A stretch of DNA of 16,064 nt from Candidatus Zhuqueibacterota bacterium. Lineage in GTDB: Bacteria > Zhuqueibacterota > Zhuqueibacteria > Oceanimicrobiales > Oceanimicrobiaceae. Positions within the stretch are counted from its first letter, which is position 1, and every line of letters begins with the position of its first letter. The position numbers and the translations under genes were made by a program. The notes under the pieces were generated by a model. That model saw only the letters and a list, made by a program, of their open reading frames with translations, was not told the DNA's origin and made no database searches. This document shows positions 1-7,546 of this stretch, piece by piece. The DNA lies in assembly GCA_011775825.1 (NCBI GenBank), contig JAABYK010000627.1, positions 24,168 through 40,231 of the forward strand, written 5' to 3'.

Positions 1-551
1 CTGCTCTCGAATATATTTTGCTAAACAAACCGAAGGGAGTCGTGACCACCGTCTCGGATGAAAAATCCAGGAAAACAGTTGTCGATTTGATAAGCTCGGA
101 CACGCGATTGTTTCCGGTGGGTCGTCTCGACATCGATACGACGGGACTGCTGCTTCTGACCAACGACGGCGAGTTAACCTATCGATTGATGCACCCAAAA
201 TTTAACGTGGACAAAACCTACGAAGTCTACCTGGATTCCGAATTAAACAAGGATGACGAAATTAACATAGAGAATGGCATTTATCTGGAGGAAGGGAAAA
301 CCGCGAAATGCAGGATTGTGTTTCCGGAATCAAAGAATAGACGGCGTGTGCATCTTACAATTCATCAAGGCTGGAAACGACAAATAAGAAGGATGTTTGC
401 ACACCTTGGCTATCACGTTTTGGAACTAAAAAGAATTGCCATGGCTTCCTTGAGGTTAAATGGATTGGCTGTTGGGCAGTGGCGGAAATTATCCTCAGAG
501 GAATTAAATAAGTTAAGAACCGAGATTGGGCGGAACCATGGAAATTACTAA
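1..551 (+). CDS. rluB: RsuA/RluB-family 23S rRNA pseudouridine synthase, 5'-truncated by the window edge
   Basis: The reading frame is already open at base 3 and encodes residues (ALEYI) that run directly into the conserved LLNKPKGVVTT segment, so the gene starts upstream. The TTG at 18 is internal. Visible landmarks of the RsuA/RluB/RluE/RluF family are the catalytic motif VGRLDIDTTGLLLLTNDGE, with the catalytic Asp encoded at 129-131, then EGKTAKCRIVF and the C-terminal IHQGWKRQIRRMFAHLGY followed by LKRIAMASLRL. Enzymes of this family isomerise a specific uridine in rRNA to pseudouridine. The N-terminal S4 RNA-binding domain usual for RluB would lie outside the window. In many genomes rluB follows scpA-scpB and precedes cmk, which fits the cmk gene downstream, so RluB is the preferred member. 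The exact rRNA target cannot be read from the sequence. The 3' end overlaps the next gene by 14 bases. Confidence 0.9.
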   Translation, partial: ALEYILLNKPKGVVTTVSDEKSRKTVVDLISSDTRLFPVGRLDIDTTGLLLLTNDGELTYRLMHPKFNVDKTYEVYLDSELNKDDEINIENGIYLEEGKTAKCRIVFPESKNRRRVHLTIHQGWKRQIRRMFAHLGYHVLELKRIAMASLRLNGLAVGQWRKLSSEELNKLRTEIGRNHGNY

Positions 552-2244
552 CAAAAAAGTCATGGTGTTTGGCGGCTGGGGTCTCGTGGGAATGGCCATT
601 TGTCGCAAGATGCTTGAAGAAAACCCTGAAGAGTTGATTGTTCTGTCGCTCCGTGAGCGGGAAGCCAAGGATGCCTGCGCGGCGCTGAAGAAAACCTCTA
701 CGGCCGATACCGGGATTACGCCTTATTGGGGGAATATCTTTGTGCGCGACTCAATGCAAGGACTGAGTCGTGCGGATATTCTGGAAAACCCAAAATATCG
801 AAATTGGCTGATTTCGGACATTTTGGAGGATCTGTCGGAAGACATGCTAAAGCAGTCCTATTTATTTCAGGCAATCGATCACTTTCGCCCTCACATCATC
901 GTAGATTGTGTTAACTCAGCGACGGCCGTCGCTTATCAGGATGTGTTTAGAGGATATTACAACTTAAAGGGCGAGTTGAATCAGTTTAAGGAAAAGAAAT
1001 CTTATTCAGATAAGTTTGAAGCTGAAGTTGAAAAAATACTCTGCACGCTGTACATTCCGCAATTGATCCGACATGTTCAGATTTTGTACGAAGCGATGCG
1101 GCGATCAAAGACGGGGTTTTACGTAAAAATCGGAACCAGTGGCACCGGCGGCATGGGACTCAACATACCTTATACTCATTCGGAGGAGAAGCCGTCGCGG
1201 ACGTTGTTGAGCAAATCGGCGGTCGCTGGGGCGCACAGTCTGTTGTTGTTTCTCATGGCGCGCACACCTGACGCACCGATTACCAAAGAAATTAAACCCA
1301 CAGCGGCCATCGCCTGGAAAAAGATCGCGTTTGGTGAAATAAAACGAGGAAGCGAACCGGTGGTCTTGTACGATTGCCCGCCCGATGATGCCGTGACGAT
1401 AAAAGATGAACTGCATCTCAATGAGTTCGGCAATTACAAGAAATTAGACAAAGTGCTAAAGGATGTCTACGTTGATACGGGGGAGAATGGGATTTTTTCA
1501 TACGGTGAGTTTGCTGCCATCTCTTCTTCCGGACAGATGGAGCTTGTAACTCCGGAGGAAATTGCTCGAAACGTGGTTTACGAAATAAGAGGCGGCAACA
1601 CCGGTCACGACGTGATCAACGCCCTGGACAACGCCACAATGGGTCCGACGTATCGTGCCGGAGTCATGCGCCAATCGGCCCTCTCCAAGATGCAGGTGTT
1701 AATGGACGAGCACAAATGTGACAGCATTGCCTTTGAGCTGCTTGGCCCGCCAAGGTTGAGCAAACTTTTGTACGAAGCGCATCTTCTCAAACTGACGTGC
1801 GGTACCATGCAGAACGTACTGGACGGAGATCTTGAGAAATTCTCGGCACAGATGCAAGAGTTATTAGCCAGTAATCAGAATCTCCGATCTGCAATCTTAT
1901 CCATTGGCATCCCGATTCTGTTGAAAGACGGAGTCAAACTCCTGAGAGGGCCACATATGAAGATCCCCGCTTATCGCGACAAGGAGAGCTTTAAGGTGAG
2001 TGCCGAAGCTATCGATCAGTGGGCCAAAGACGGATGGGTGGATTTAAGAGTCAGCAATATGCGGATCTGGCAAAAACGTATTCGAAAGATTTTCGAAGAA
2101 ATGGAGTCCATACCCCTTGATGACACCAGTTCCCGATTCGACAGGGATCGGACATATTGGATGGAAGAAGAAACCATCAATATTGGCAAACTGGTTGGGT
2201 GGATTTTCTCGAATGAAGAACACGGCCTCAGAATGAAAGACTGA
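538..2244 (+). CDS. Atypical Rossmann-fold (SDR-like) NAD(P)-binding protein, function unknown
   Basis: This 568-residue protein opens with the nucleotide-binding glycine motif GGWGLVG (residues 12-18), typical of short-chain dehydrogenase/reductase or epimerase-type Rossmann folds. Later landmarks also fit that fold: HIIVDCVNSAT (about 119-129), VKIGTSGTGG (196-205) and TLLSKSAVAGAH (222-233). The last of these lines up with the family's YxxxK helix but has Thr222 where Tyr is expected; Lys226 is kept. About 340 further residues follow, far beyond a normal SDR, with no domain I recognise. The ATG at 538 is preferred to the in-frame TTG at 526 because it puts the glycine motif close to the N terminus; neither has a clear ribosome site. 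The start overlaps the pseudouridine synthase by 14 bases, which suggests translational coupling. No signal peptide or membrane segment is apparent, so it is probably cytoplasmic. The substrate is unknown. Confidence 0.8.
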   Translation: MEITNKKVMVFGGWGLVGMAICRKMLEENPEELIVLSLREREAKDACAALKKTSTADTGITPYWGNIFVRDSMQGLSRADILENPKYRNWLISDILEDLSEDMLKQSYLFQAIDHFRPHIIVDCVNSATAVAYQDVFRGYYNLKGELNQFKEKKSYSDKFEAEVEKILCTLYIPQLIRHVQILYEAMRRSKTGFYVKIGTSGTGGMGLNIPYTHSEEKPSRTLLSKSAVAGAHSLLLFLMARTPDAPITKEIKPTAAIAWKKIAFGEIKRGSEPVVLYDCPPDDAVTIKDELHLNEFGNYKKLDKVLKDVYVDTGENGIFSYGEFAAISSSGQMELVTPEEIARNVVYEIRGGNTGHDVINALDNATMGPTYRAGVMRQSALSKMQVLMDEHKCDSIAFELLGPPRLSKLLYEAHLLKLTCGTMQNVLDGDLEKFSAQMQELLASNQNLRSAILSIGIPILLKDGVKLLRGPHMKIPAYRDKESFKVSAEAIDQWAKDGWVDLRVSNMRIWQKRIRKIFEEMESIPLDDTSSRFDRDRTYWMEEETINIGKLVGWIFSNEEHGLRMKD

Positions 2245-2335
2245 GCGAGATCTTTGTCAAATAAGAATAGATTGAAACGCGTGTGCCGTTTATCCGGTTT
2301 AAGTTTAGGATTTCGAGTTTGGCGTTAAATACACT

Positions 2336-2995
2336 ATGGTAATTGCGATTGACGGTCCAGCCGGGTCCGGAAAAAGCACCGTTGCGAGATTGGCGGCGAA
2401 AAAGTTGGGTGTTTCATACGTTGATTCCGGAGCGATTTATCGTGCCTACACACTGCAGTTCTTAAACAATGGCATTAACTTGAATGATGAACAATCGGTG
2501 TCTAACGTTTTGAACCAAACAAAAATAGAATTAGAAAACAGTGATGATAGTTCTGTGATTTTTTTGAATGGCCGGGACGTTACCAAGGAAATACGGTCTT
2601 TTGAGGTGACCGCCCTGGTTTCGTCCGTCTCCGAAATTCCACAGGTGCGCGAGGCCGTCAATCGAAAGTTGAGGGAGATTCCCGAAAACACGTCAATCGT
2701 TTTAGAGGGAAGAGATATTGGAACCGTTGTATTTCCGGATGCCGACTTCAAGTTTTATTTGGATGCTTCCATAGAGGAACGTGCCAAGAGAAGGTACAAA
2801 GAAGTAGAGCTATCCGAAAAAAACACCGACTTGGAAGAAATAAAGGGAGACATCCAGCGCCGGGACAAACAAGATAAAGAAAGAAGCATCGCTCCTTTGC
2901 GAAAAGCAAATGATGCGGTCGAATTGGATACGACAAACTTAAACCTTGAACAAGTTGTTGGTTTTATAATAGAAAACGTAACCAAAGTTTATTGA
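2336..2995 (+). CDS. cmk: Cytidylate kinase
   Basis: The product transfers phosphate from ATP to CMP or dCMP in cytoplasmic pyrimidine nucleotide recycling. At 219 residues it has the usual family length. It shows the P-loop GPAGSGKST (residues 7-15), SGAIYRA (31-37, the TGAMYRA-type motif), LNGRDVTKEIRS (77-88), LEGRDIGTVVFPDADFKFYLDAS (123-145) and the lid/CMP-binding segment RRDKQDKERSIAPLRKANDAVELDTT (175-200) with its Arg and Asp residues in place. The ATG at 2336 is the natural start because the P-loop begins six residues later. No Shine-Dalgarno sequence is visible in the 91-base gap upstream, and I found no convincing promoter there. The gene lies 38 bases before rpsA, the usual cmk-rpsA arrangement. 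Confidence 0.97.
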   Translation: MVIAIDGPAGSGKSTVARLAAKKLGVSYVDSGAIYRAYTLQFLNNGINLNDEQSVSNVLNQTKIELENSDDSSVIFLNGRDVTKEIRSFEVTALVSSVSEIPQVREAVNRKLREIPENTSIVLEGRDIGTVVFPDADFKFYLDASIEERAKRRYKEVELSEKNTDLEEIKGDIQRRDKQDKERSIAPLRKANDAVELDTTNLNLEQVVGFIIENVTKVY

Positions 2996-3017
2996 CTGTT
3001 CGCAAAAAAATAATATA

Positions 3018-3025
3018 AAGGAGGT
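3018..3025 (+). promoter_or_regulatory. Strong ribosome binding site of rpsA
   Basis: The sequence AAAGGAGG, followed by T, sits 8 bases before the rpsA ATG at 3034. It is close to a perfect anti-16S match, and it shows that this organism uses Shine-Dalgarno initiation at least for highly expressed genes, in contrast with the neighbouring cmk, lapB and moeA starts. Confidence 0.85.
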
Positions 3026-3033
3026 ACATTTTT

Positions 3034-5130
3034 ATGCCGGAAGCTACGCAAAATAATGAACATGACTCAAAACTTATGAATGGAGGTGATGCCACGGAAG
3101 TGAAGAAACAAAGCAACCAAGTTTCCTCCAATGAAGAAGAGGTTTACACCCTTGAGGAGTTGGAAGACGAAAAAGAGTACACCGAGGAAGAGTACAACGC
3201 GATGGTGGACCTCTACGAGCAGACTTTGACCGATTTTGCTGAGGGTGAATTGGTTATGGGGAAAGTGCTCGGAATCAATGACAAAGAAGTCTCCGTTGAC
3301 ATAGGTTTTAAGTCGGAAGGCACCATTCCCATTGACGAATTCAAGGATCCAGACTCTCTCAGCGTCGGAGACGATATTGAGGTCTTTTTGGACGATGTCG
3401 AAGACAACGAAGGACAATTGGTGCTGTCCAAGAAAAAAGCCGATTTCATGCGGCAATGGGAGAAAGTGCTGGAAACCTACAGAAATGACGAGACTATCGA
3501 GGGGACCTGTATGCGCAGAATCAAAGGCGGAATTGTGGTTGACCTCATGGGTGTTGATGCATTTTTACCGGGTTCCCAAATAGATGTCAAGCCAATACGA
3601 GACTTTGATGCCCTCATTGGCCAGACGATGGAATTCAAAATTGTCAAGGTCAATGAATTGCGAAAAAATATTGTCGTTTCCCATCGTGTGCTCATCGAAG
3701 AGGGCATGAAAGAACAAAGGGAGCAGATCCTCGAGAATCTTGAAAGAGGACAAATCCTTGAAGGAAGCGTCAAGAATATTACCGATTTTGGCGTCTTCAT
3801 AGATTTAGGTGGAGTTGACGGACTTCTTCATATTAATGATCTTTCCTGGGGGCGTGTGAGCCATCCCTCTGAAGTGGTCTCCCTCGATGAGAAGATCAAA
3901 GTGCAGGTGCTTGATTTTAACGAAGAAAAAGATCGTATTTCATTGGGTCTTAAGCAACTGCAGCCCCATCCGTGGGATAATGTTAAGGACAAGTATAAAG
4001 AAGGGGATGTGGTTACAGGCAAGGTTGTGAATATCTCGGATTACGGGACATTTATCGAGCTTGAAAAAGGTGTCGAAGGGTTGATTCACATTTCTGAAAT
4101 GTCCTGGACCCAACATATCAAGCATCCTTCGAAAATGGTTTCGCTTGGCGAGACTATTGAAGCCAAGATTTTAAATATCGATCATGAGGAAAGAAAGATT
4201 TCGCTTGGCCTGAAACAACTCGAGCCGGACCCGTGGGCGGATATCGAAGCCAAATATCCGGAAAATTCCAAACAAACAGGCATCGTTCGAAACTTAACCA
4301 ATTTTGGCGCTTTTGTTGAGTTGGAAGAAGGGATTGACGGCCTTATTCATATCTCAGATCTTTCCTGGACCAAGAAGATCCGGCATCCAGGTGAAGTGGT
4401 TAAGAAAGGCGAAGAAGTCGAAGTGGTGGTGTTAAACATCGATAAAGAGAATCGCCGGATTTCGCTCGGATATAAACAGACCGTTGATAATCCATGGGAT
4501 GAATTTGAACAGACCTATCAACCTAAAGCATCAACCAAAGGCAAGATCGTTCGCATGATTGAAAAGGGTGTGATCATCGAGTTGCCTGATGGTGTGGACG
4601 GTTTTGTGCCAATGTCGCAATTACAGAAGGAAGGCATCCGGAAACCTGCGGACGCTTACAAAGTTGGCGATGAACTCGAGCTCTCCGTGATTGAATTCAA
4701 CAAGGAGAATAAGAAGATTATTCTTTCGGAGAAACAAGAAACCGACAAAGCGACGAGTGACCAACAACCCGGATTTGCTGTCGATGATGAAGAAGCCATC
4801 GCCGAATACGAAAAAGAAGTCGAAGGCTCTGGAGCCAAAAAGAAATCAGCAAAAGCTAAAGTTTCGGGGACCGAAAAGGAGAAAAAATCCGAGACCACGG
4901 ATTCGAAAGGCGATGTCAAGGGTGAAAGCAATTCCCAAACGGCTGAGGCTGAGACGAAAGCAGAAGCTCAGGGTGAGAGCGAAGGCGAGTCTGAAGCGGT
5001 TGAGGCTAAGAAGAAAGGTGATGCTGAGGGCGAGAGCGAGAGTGAGTCTGAAATGGCTGAGGCTAAAACGGAAGCCGAAGCTGCTCAACAAGACGAGGAA
5101 AAGTCATCCGAGCAAGATTCAAAGAGTTAG
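3034..5130 (+). CDS. rpsA: 30S ribosomal protein S1, six S1 domains with a long charged tail
   Basis: S1 holds mRNA on the 30S subunit and helps unfold it for initiation. Six OB-fold S1 domains can be followed in the 698 residues: about 69-134, 152-221, 238-309, 322-397, 410-483 and 497-568. Domains 3 to 5 are the most canonical, with FGVFIDLGGVDGLLHINDLSW-type cores and ISLGLKQL endings; domains 1 and 2 are divergent, as in proteobacterial S1, where they bind the ribosome. Two features are unusual: an acidic N-terminal extension of about 68 residues, and a roughly 130-residue low-complexity C-terminal tail rich in Glu, Ala, Lys and Ser (569-698). The tail contains two imperfect 19-residue repeats (645-663 and 664-682). 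E. coli S1, at 557 residues, lacks such a tail. The start is fixed by the strong ribosome site upstream. Confidence 0.97.
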   Translation: MPEATQNNEHDSKLMNGGDATEVKKQSNQVSSNEEEVYTLEELEDEKEYTEEEYNAMVDLYEQTLTDFAEGELVMGKVLGINDKEVSVDIGFKSEGTIPIDEFKDPDSLSVGDDIEVFLDDVEDNEGQLVLSKKKADFMRQWEKVLETYRNDETIEGTCMRRIKGGIVVDLMGVDAFLPGSQIDVKPIRDFDALIGQTMEFKIVKVNELRKNIVVSHRVLIEEGMKEQREQILENLERGQILEGSVKNITDFGVFIDLGGVDGLLHINDLSWGRVSHPSEVVSLDEKIKVQVLDFNEEKDRISLGLKQLQPHPWDNVKDKYKEGDVVTGKVVNISDYGTFIELEKGVEGLIHISEMSWTQHIKHPSKMVSLGETIEAKILNIDHEERKISLGLKQLEPDPWADIEAKYPENSKQTGIVRNLTNFGAFVELEEGIDGLIHISDLSWTKKIRHPGEVVKKGEEVEVVVLNIDKENRRISLGYKQTVDNPWDEFEQTYQPKASTKGKIVRMIEKGVIIELPDGVDGFVPMSQLQKEGIRKPADAYKVGDELELSVIEFNKENKKIILSEKQETDKATSDQQPGFAVDDEEAIAEYEKEVEGSGAKKKSAKAKVSGTEKEKKSETTDSKGDVKGESNSQTAEAETKAEAQGESEGESEAVEAKKKGDAEGESESESEMAEAKTEAEAAQQDEEKSSEQDSKS
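4966..5079 (+). repeat. Two 57-bp imperfect tandem repeats in the rpsA tail
   Basis: Bases 4966-5022 and 5023-5079 encode two successive 19-residue units of the form A(Q/E)GESE-x-ESE-xx-EAK followed by four variable residues. The reading frame is kept across the junction. The units belong to the Glu-rich low-complexity C terminus of S1 and look like a recent in-frame duplication. Confidence 0.7.
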
Positions 5131-5160
5131 CTCATGATCATTTGAACTGAGGGAGAAACG

Positions 5161-5490
5161 ATGTGGGCCATTAGATGGTTTTTGGCAGTCGTCGTAATAT
5201 TGTTGGTTTTTGGTTTTGCCCTGCAGAACACCAATCAACTCACACGTGTTGTCTTTCTCCACAATGTGTGGGAATACCATAATGTCCAATTGTGGATGGT
5301 AATCTATGTCTCATTCGGCCTTGGTGTTCTGTTTTGGCTCATCGTGTCTGTGTTTCAGGTTCTTCAATTGAAGAGCGAAATCCGAAAACTGAAAAAGAAG
5401 AACCTGGAAATGCAGCATGAACTTGAAAGCCTGCGAAACCTACCCATCAGTGAGGAAGAAACCGGATTTGATATTAAGGAAGAGACTTAA
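5161..5490 (+). CDS. lapA: LapA-family inner-membrane protein (DUF1049)
   Basis: The 109-residue product has the layout of LapA/YciS. A first membrane helix spans about residues 2-21 and is followed by the family-typical ALQNTNQLTRVVFL. A second helix spans about 44-66, and a charged, probably coiled-coil cytoplasmic segment runs from about 70 to 93. In E. coli LapA works with LapB in control of lipopolysaccharide assembly, through FtsH-dependent turnover of LpxC. The order rpsA-lapA-lapB here is the same as in E. coli except that ihfB is missing. A GAGGGAG ribosome site at 5149-5155, five bases before the ATG, supports the start. Whether it controls LpxC in this organism is inference. Confidence 0.88.
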   Translation: MWAIRWFLAVVVILLVFGFALQNTNQLTRVVFLHNVWEYHNVQLWMVIYVSFGLGVLFWLIVSVFQVLQLKSEIRKLKKKNLEMQHELESLRNLPISEEETGFDIKEET

Positions 5491-5502
5491 AATAAAACAA
5501 GC

Positions 5503-6651
5503 ATGGATTTCACAGCCATACTGATCCTTGTAATCGTCAGTGCAATCATTGCGATGGTTGCATTTCTTTTATTCAAACGGAGTCCTGACTCCACAGCAGT
5601 GGACCAGGCCGCTGCTGACTATGCGGAGGGTTTGAACCTGCTTCTCGAGGGGAATCGCGAAGTTGCTTTGAAGAAGCTAAAAGAAGCCGTGTCAAAGGAC
5701 AGCAATAATGTTGACGCGTATCTGAAAATCGGGGATATTCTTCGGGAGATGGGGCAGATTGAACGCGCAATTAATGTCCACAAATACCTGACGGTTCGAA
5801 GTGGTTTAACTTTCAAACAACGTTCCGATATTTTGTGGAGCTTGACGAAGGATTACGAATCTGCCAAGGAATACGATAAAGCGTTGGGTGTTGTCAACAA
5901 AGTTTTGGCAGAAGATAAGAATATGCGCTGGGCAAAGGAAATGAAGGTCCAGCTTCATGAACAAAAAGAAGAATGGGAGAATGCATTCCAGGCTTACAAG
6001 CAATTGCACAAAAAGAATGGTCGTAAATCCGGTAGACTCGCTTTATATCGAGTTCAACAAGGAATGCAGTTCATCGAAAATGGCCACGAGAAAGAAGCCC
6101 AAAACTGCTTCCGAGATGCTATCAAAATTGATCCCACAACTCCTCCTGCCTATATTTACCTTGCTGACTCCTACAGGAGGGAAAGTCGCAAGAGAGATGC
6201 TCTCAAGGTTCTTAAAGAGTTTGTGGAGAGAGTGCCCAATCAATCCTATTTGGCCTTCGAGCGTATCCAACAACTGCTATACGAGGGGGGAGTTTTTGGA
6301 GAAATTGAAAACCTGTACTTGGACATCATCCGGACCCAACCAAACAATCTGATGGCTCGACTCGCGTTAATTGAGATTTATGAAAAAAAGGGCGAAATCG
6401 AAAAAGCTATCGATACGAGTTTGGAAGTTTTGGAGCAAGAGCCAACGAACAAACAGGCCAAGAAGTATCTCGTCAAATTGTACCACAAGACTGGTGCCAA
6501 CGATAAGGCGGTTCAAGAGGCTCTGGATATCATCGAGCAGTCGCTGAAGCAAAAAGAGTTTTTTAAATGTAAACTGTGTGGTTATGAATCGGAAGAACCT
6601 TTTTGGAGATGCCCGGAGTGCCTTGAGTGGGAGACTTCTATTCGAAATTAG
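5503..6651 (+). CDS. lapB: LapB (YciM) lipopolysaccharide assembly regulator: membrane anchor, TPRs, rubredoxin-type zinc domain
   Basis: The 382-residue length matches E. coli LapB (389). An N-terminal membrane helix (about 4-24) is followed by TPR-type helical hairpins from about residue 36 to 350. The protein ends in a rubredoxin-like metal site made of CKLC (356-359) and CPEC (370-373). This tripartite layout is diagnostic of LapB, which in E. coli presents LpxC to FtsH for degradation and binds LPS-synthesis enzymes; both the anchor and the metal site are needed there. The gene begins 12 bases after lapA, with no visible Shine-Dalgarno sequence, so coupled translation is likely. The C-terminal cysteines make a generic TPR protein a much poorer reading. 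Confidence 0.93.
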   Translation: MDFTAILILVIVSAIIAMVAFLLFKRSPDSTAVDQAAADYAEGLNLLLEGNREVALKKLKEAVSKDSNNVDAYLKIGDILREMGQIERAINVHKYLTVRSGLTFKQRSDILWSLTKDYESAKEYDKALGVVNKVLAEDKNMRWAKEMKVQLHEQKEEWENAFQAYKQLHKKNGRKSGRLALYRVQQGMQFIENGHEKEAQNCFRDAIKIDPTTPPAYIYLADSYRRESRKRDALKVLKEFVERVPNQSYLAFERIQQLLYEGGVFGEIENLYLDIIRTQPNNLMARLALIEIYEKKGEIEKAIDTSLEVLEQEPTNKQAKKYLVKLYHKTGANDKAVQEALDIIEQSLKQKEFFKCKLCGYESEEPFWRCPECLEWETSIRN

Positions 6652-6703
6652 TAACTTTAGTTACGTCGATCGAAAAAGTCAAATTGCATTGTTCTCTCAA
6701 AAA

Positions 6704-6708
6704 GGGAG
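6704..6708 (+). promoter_or_regulatory. Ribosome binding site that sets the TTG start of the SPOR gene
   Basis: GGGAG lies 7 bases before TTG 6716. This decides the start in favour of 6716 over the GTG at 6578, which would place 46 non-signal residues before the signal peptide and overlap lapB by 74 bases. Confidence 0.65.
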
Positions 6709-6715
6709 ACGTGAT

Positions 6716-7519
6716 TTGACTTTTCTTTTTACATGGGGGTCAGCCGTGTTGCTAAGTGCAACAGCTTTGTTTTCCCAGGAACCGGAGGTCGACTTAGAAA
6801 GACTGTTGCGCAAGAGCGACCCGTCACGGCTTCGGCAGGACATCCGAACTTTGATGGACCGCTATCGGGGAACGGCATTCGAGTTTTACCTGGATGCCTT
6901 GACTGAAGCCGATGCCGAGTTGGCCCTCAAGAAATATGAGCAGCTCATGGAGCGGTTTCCAACCTCCAGGTACGCCGGAGACGCCTTGTTTAAGGTAGCC
7001 CAGTATTACTTTTCCCGGGGATTATATATTTCGGCCCGAAAGAAGTTTGTGGAATTTGAAAAAAAATTTCCGCGCTCGCCCTCAATTCACGACGCAAGAT
7101 ATTTTGCGATGGCGAGTCAGTGTGCAATAAAAAAGGATGACGCTTGCTATGAGGAATTGAAAAAATACTTGGTAGAAAATTCGCGTTCTCCTTTTACAAA
7201 GCTGGCTAAAAAAGACTTAAATGCACTCCGTGAAAACATCTATGGTGACAAAGAGCTTTCAAACGGGGATATTTCCAATGGCAGCGGAGAATATACCCTG
7301 CAAATTGGTGCTTTTAGCCAGGTCAACAATGCCCTCAATTTAAAGGACTACTGCAAGGACTTGGGCTTGCCTGTCGAGGTTCGAGAAAAGAATCTTCGAA
7401 ACGGGACCTTGTATTTGGTTTGGTTGGGAGCCTTTGAAACCGAGGAAGCCGCTGAAACCTTCGGTGAGCGATTCAAGCGCCAGCATGGCAAACCCTTCCG
7501 CGTAGTTGAACGATATTAA
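6716..7519 (+). CDS. Secreted TPR-like protein with C-terminal SPOR domain
   Basis: Read from TTG 6716, the 267-residue product starts with a hydrophobic export signal (about residues 1-20, ending ALFSQ). There is no lipobox cysteine, so a soluble periplasmic protein is expected. Residues of about 65-135 form tetratricopeptide-like repeats of the YbgF/BamD style (YEQLMERFPTSRYAGDALFKVAQYY, then ARKKFVEFEKKFPRSPSIHDARY). Residues 193-264 form a SPOR domain (YTLQIGAFSQVNNA to GTLYLVWLGAFETEEAA). SPOR domains bind glycan strands stripped of stem peptides at division sites, so a role in cell-wall remodelling or division is likely. The partner is not evident. It lies 64 bases after lapB and 27 bases before moeA. 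Confidence 0.85.
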   Translation: MTFLFTWGSAVLLSATALFSQEPEVDLERLLRKSDPSRLRQDIRTLMDRYRGTAFEFYLDALTEADAELALKKYEQLMERFPTSRYAGDALFKVAQYYFSRGLYISARKKFVEFEKKFPRSPSIHDARYFAMASQCAIKKDDACYEELKKYLVENSRSPFTKLAKKDLNALRENIYGDKELSNGDISNGSGEYTLQIGAFSQVNNALNLKDYCKDLGLPVEVREKNLRNGTLYLVWLGAFETEEAAETFGERFKRQHGKPFRVVERY

Positions 7520-7546
7520 TCTGAAATTTCTACCCGGTTATCCAAT

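Noticed and set aside
526..540. TTG 526 as start of the Rossmann-fold gene
   Set aside because: ATG 538 puts the glycine motif at the usual distance from the N terminus and needs no rare start. Neither site has a clear ribosome site, so some doubt remains.
2992..3019. TTGACT and TATAAA (16-base spacing) before rpsA as a promoter
   Set aside because: Transcription would start around 3026, after the strong ribosome site at 3018-3025, so such an mRNA would lose it. rpsA is more likely read from upstream.
4691..5137. 148-codon very basic frame overlapping the end of rpsA
   Set aside because: It is the shifted reading of the Glu/Lys-rich S1 tail, which naturally yields Arg/Lys-rich sequence. The S1 frame continues to its stop without a break.
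6578..6715. GTG 6578 as start of the SPOR gene
   Set aside because: It would overlap the lapB zinc-site codons and add 46 residues before a clear signal peptide. TTG 6716 has a well-placed ribosome site.
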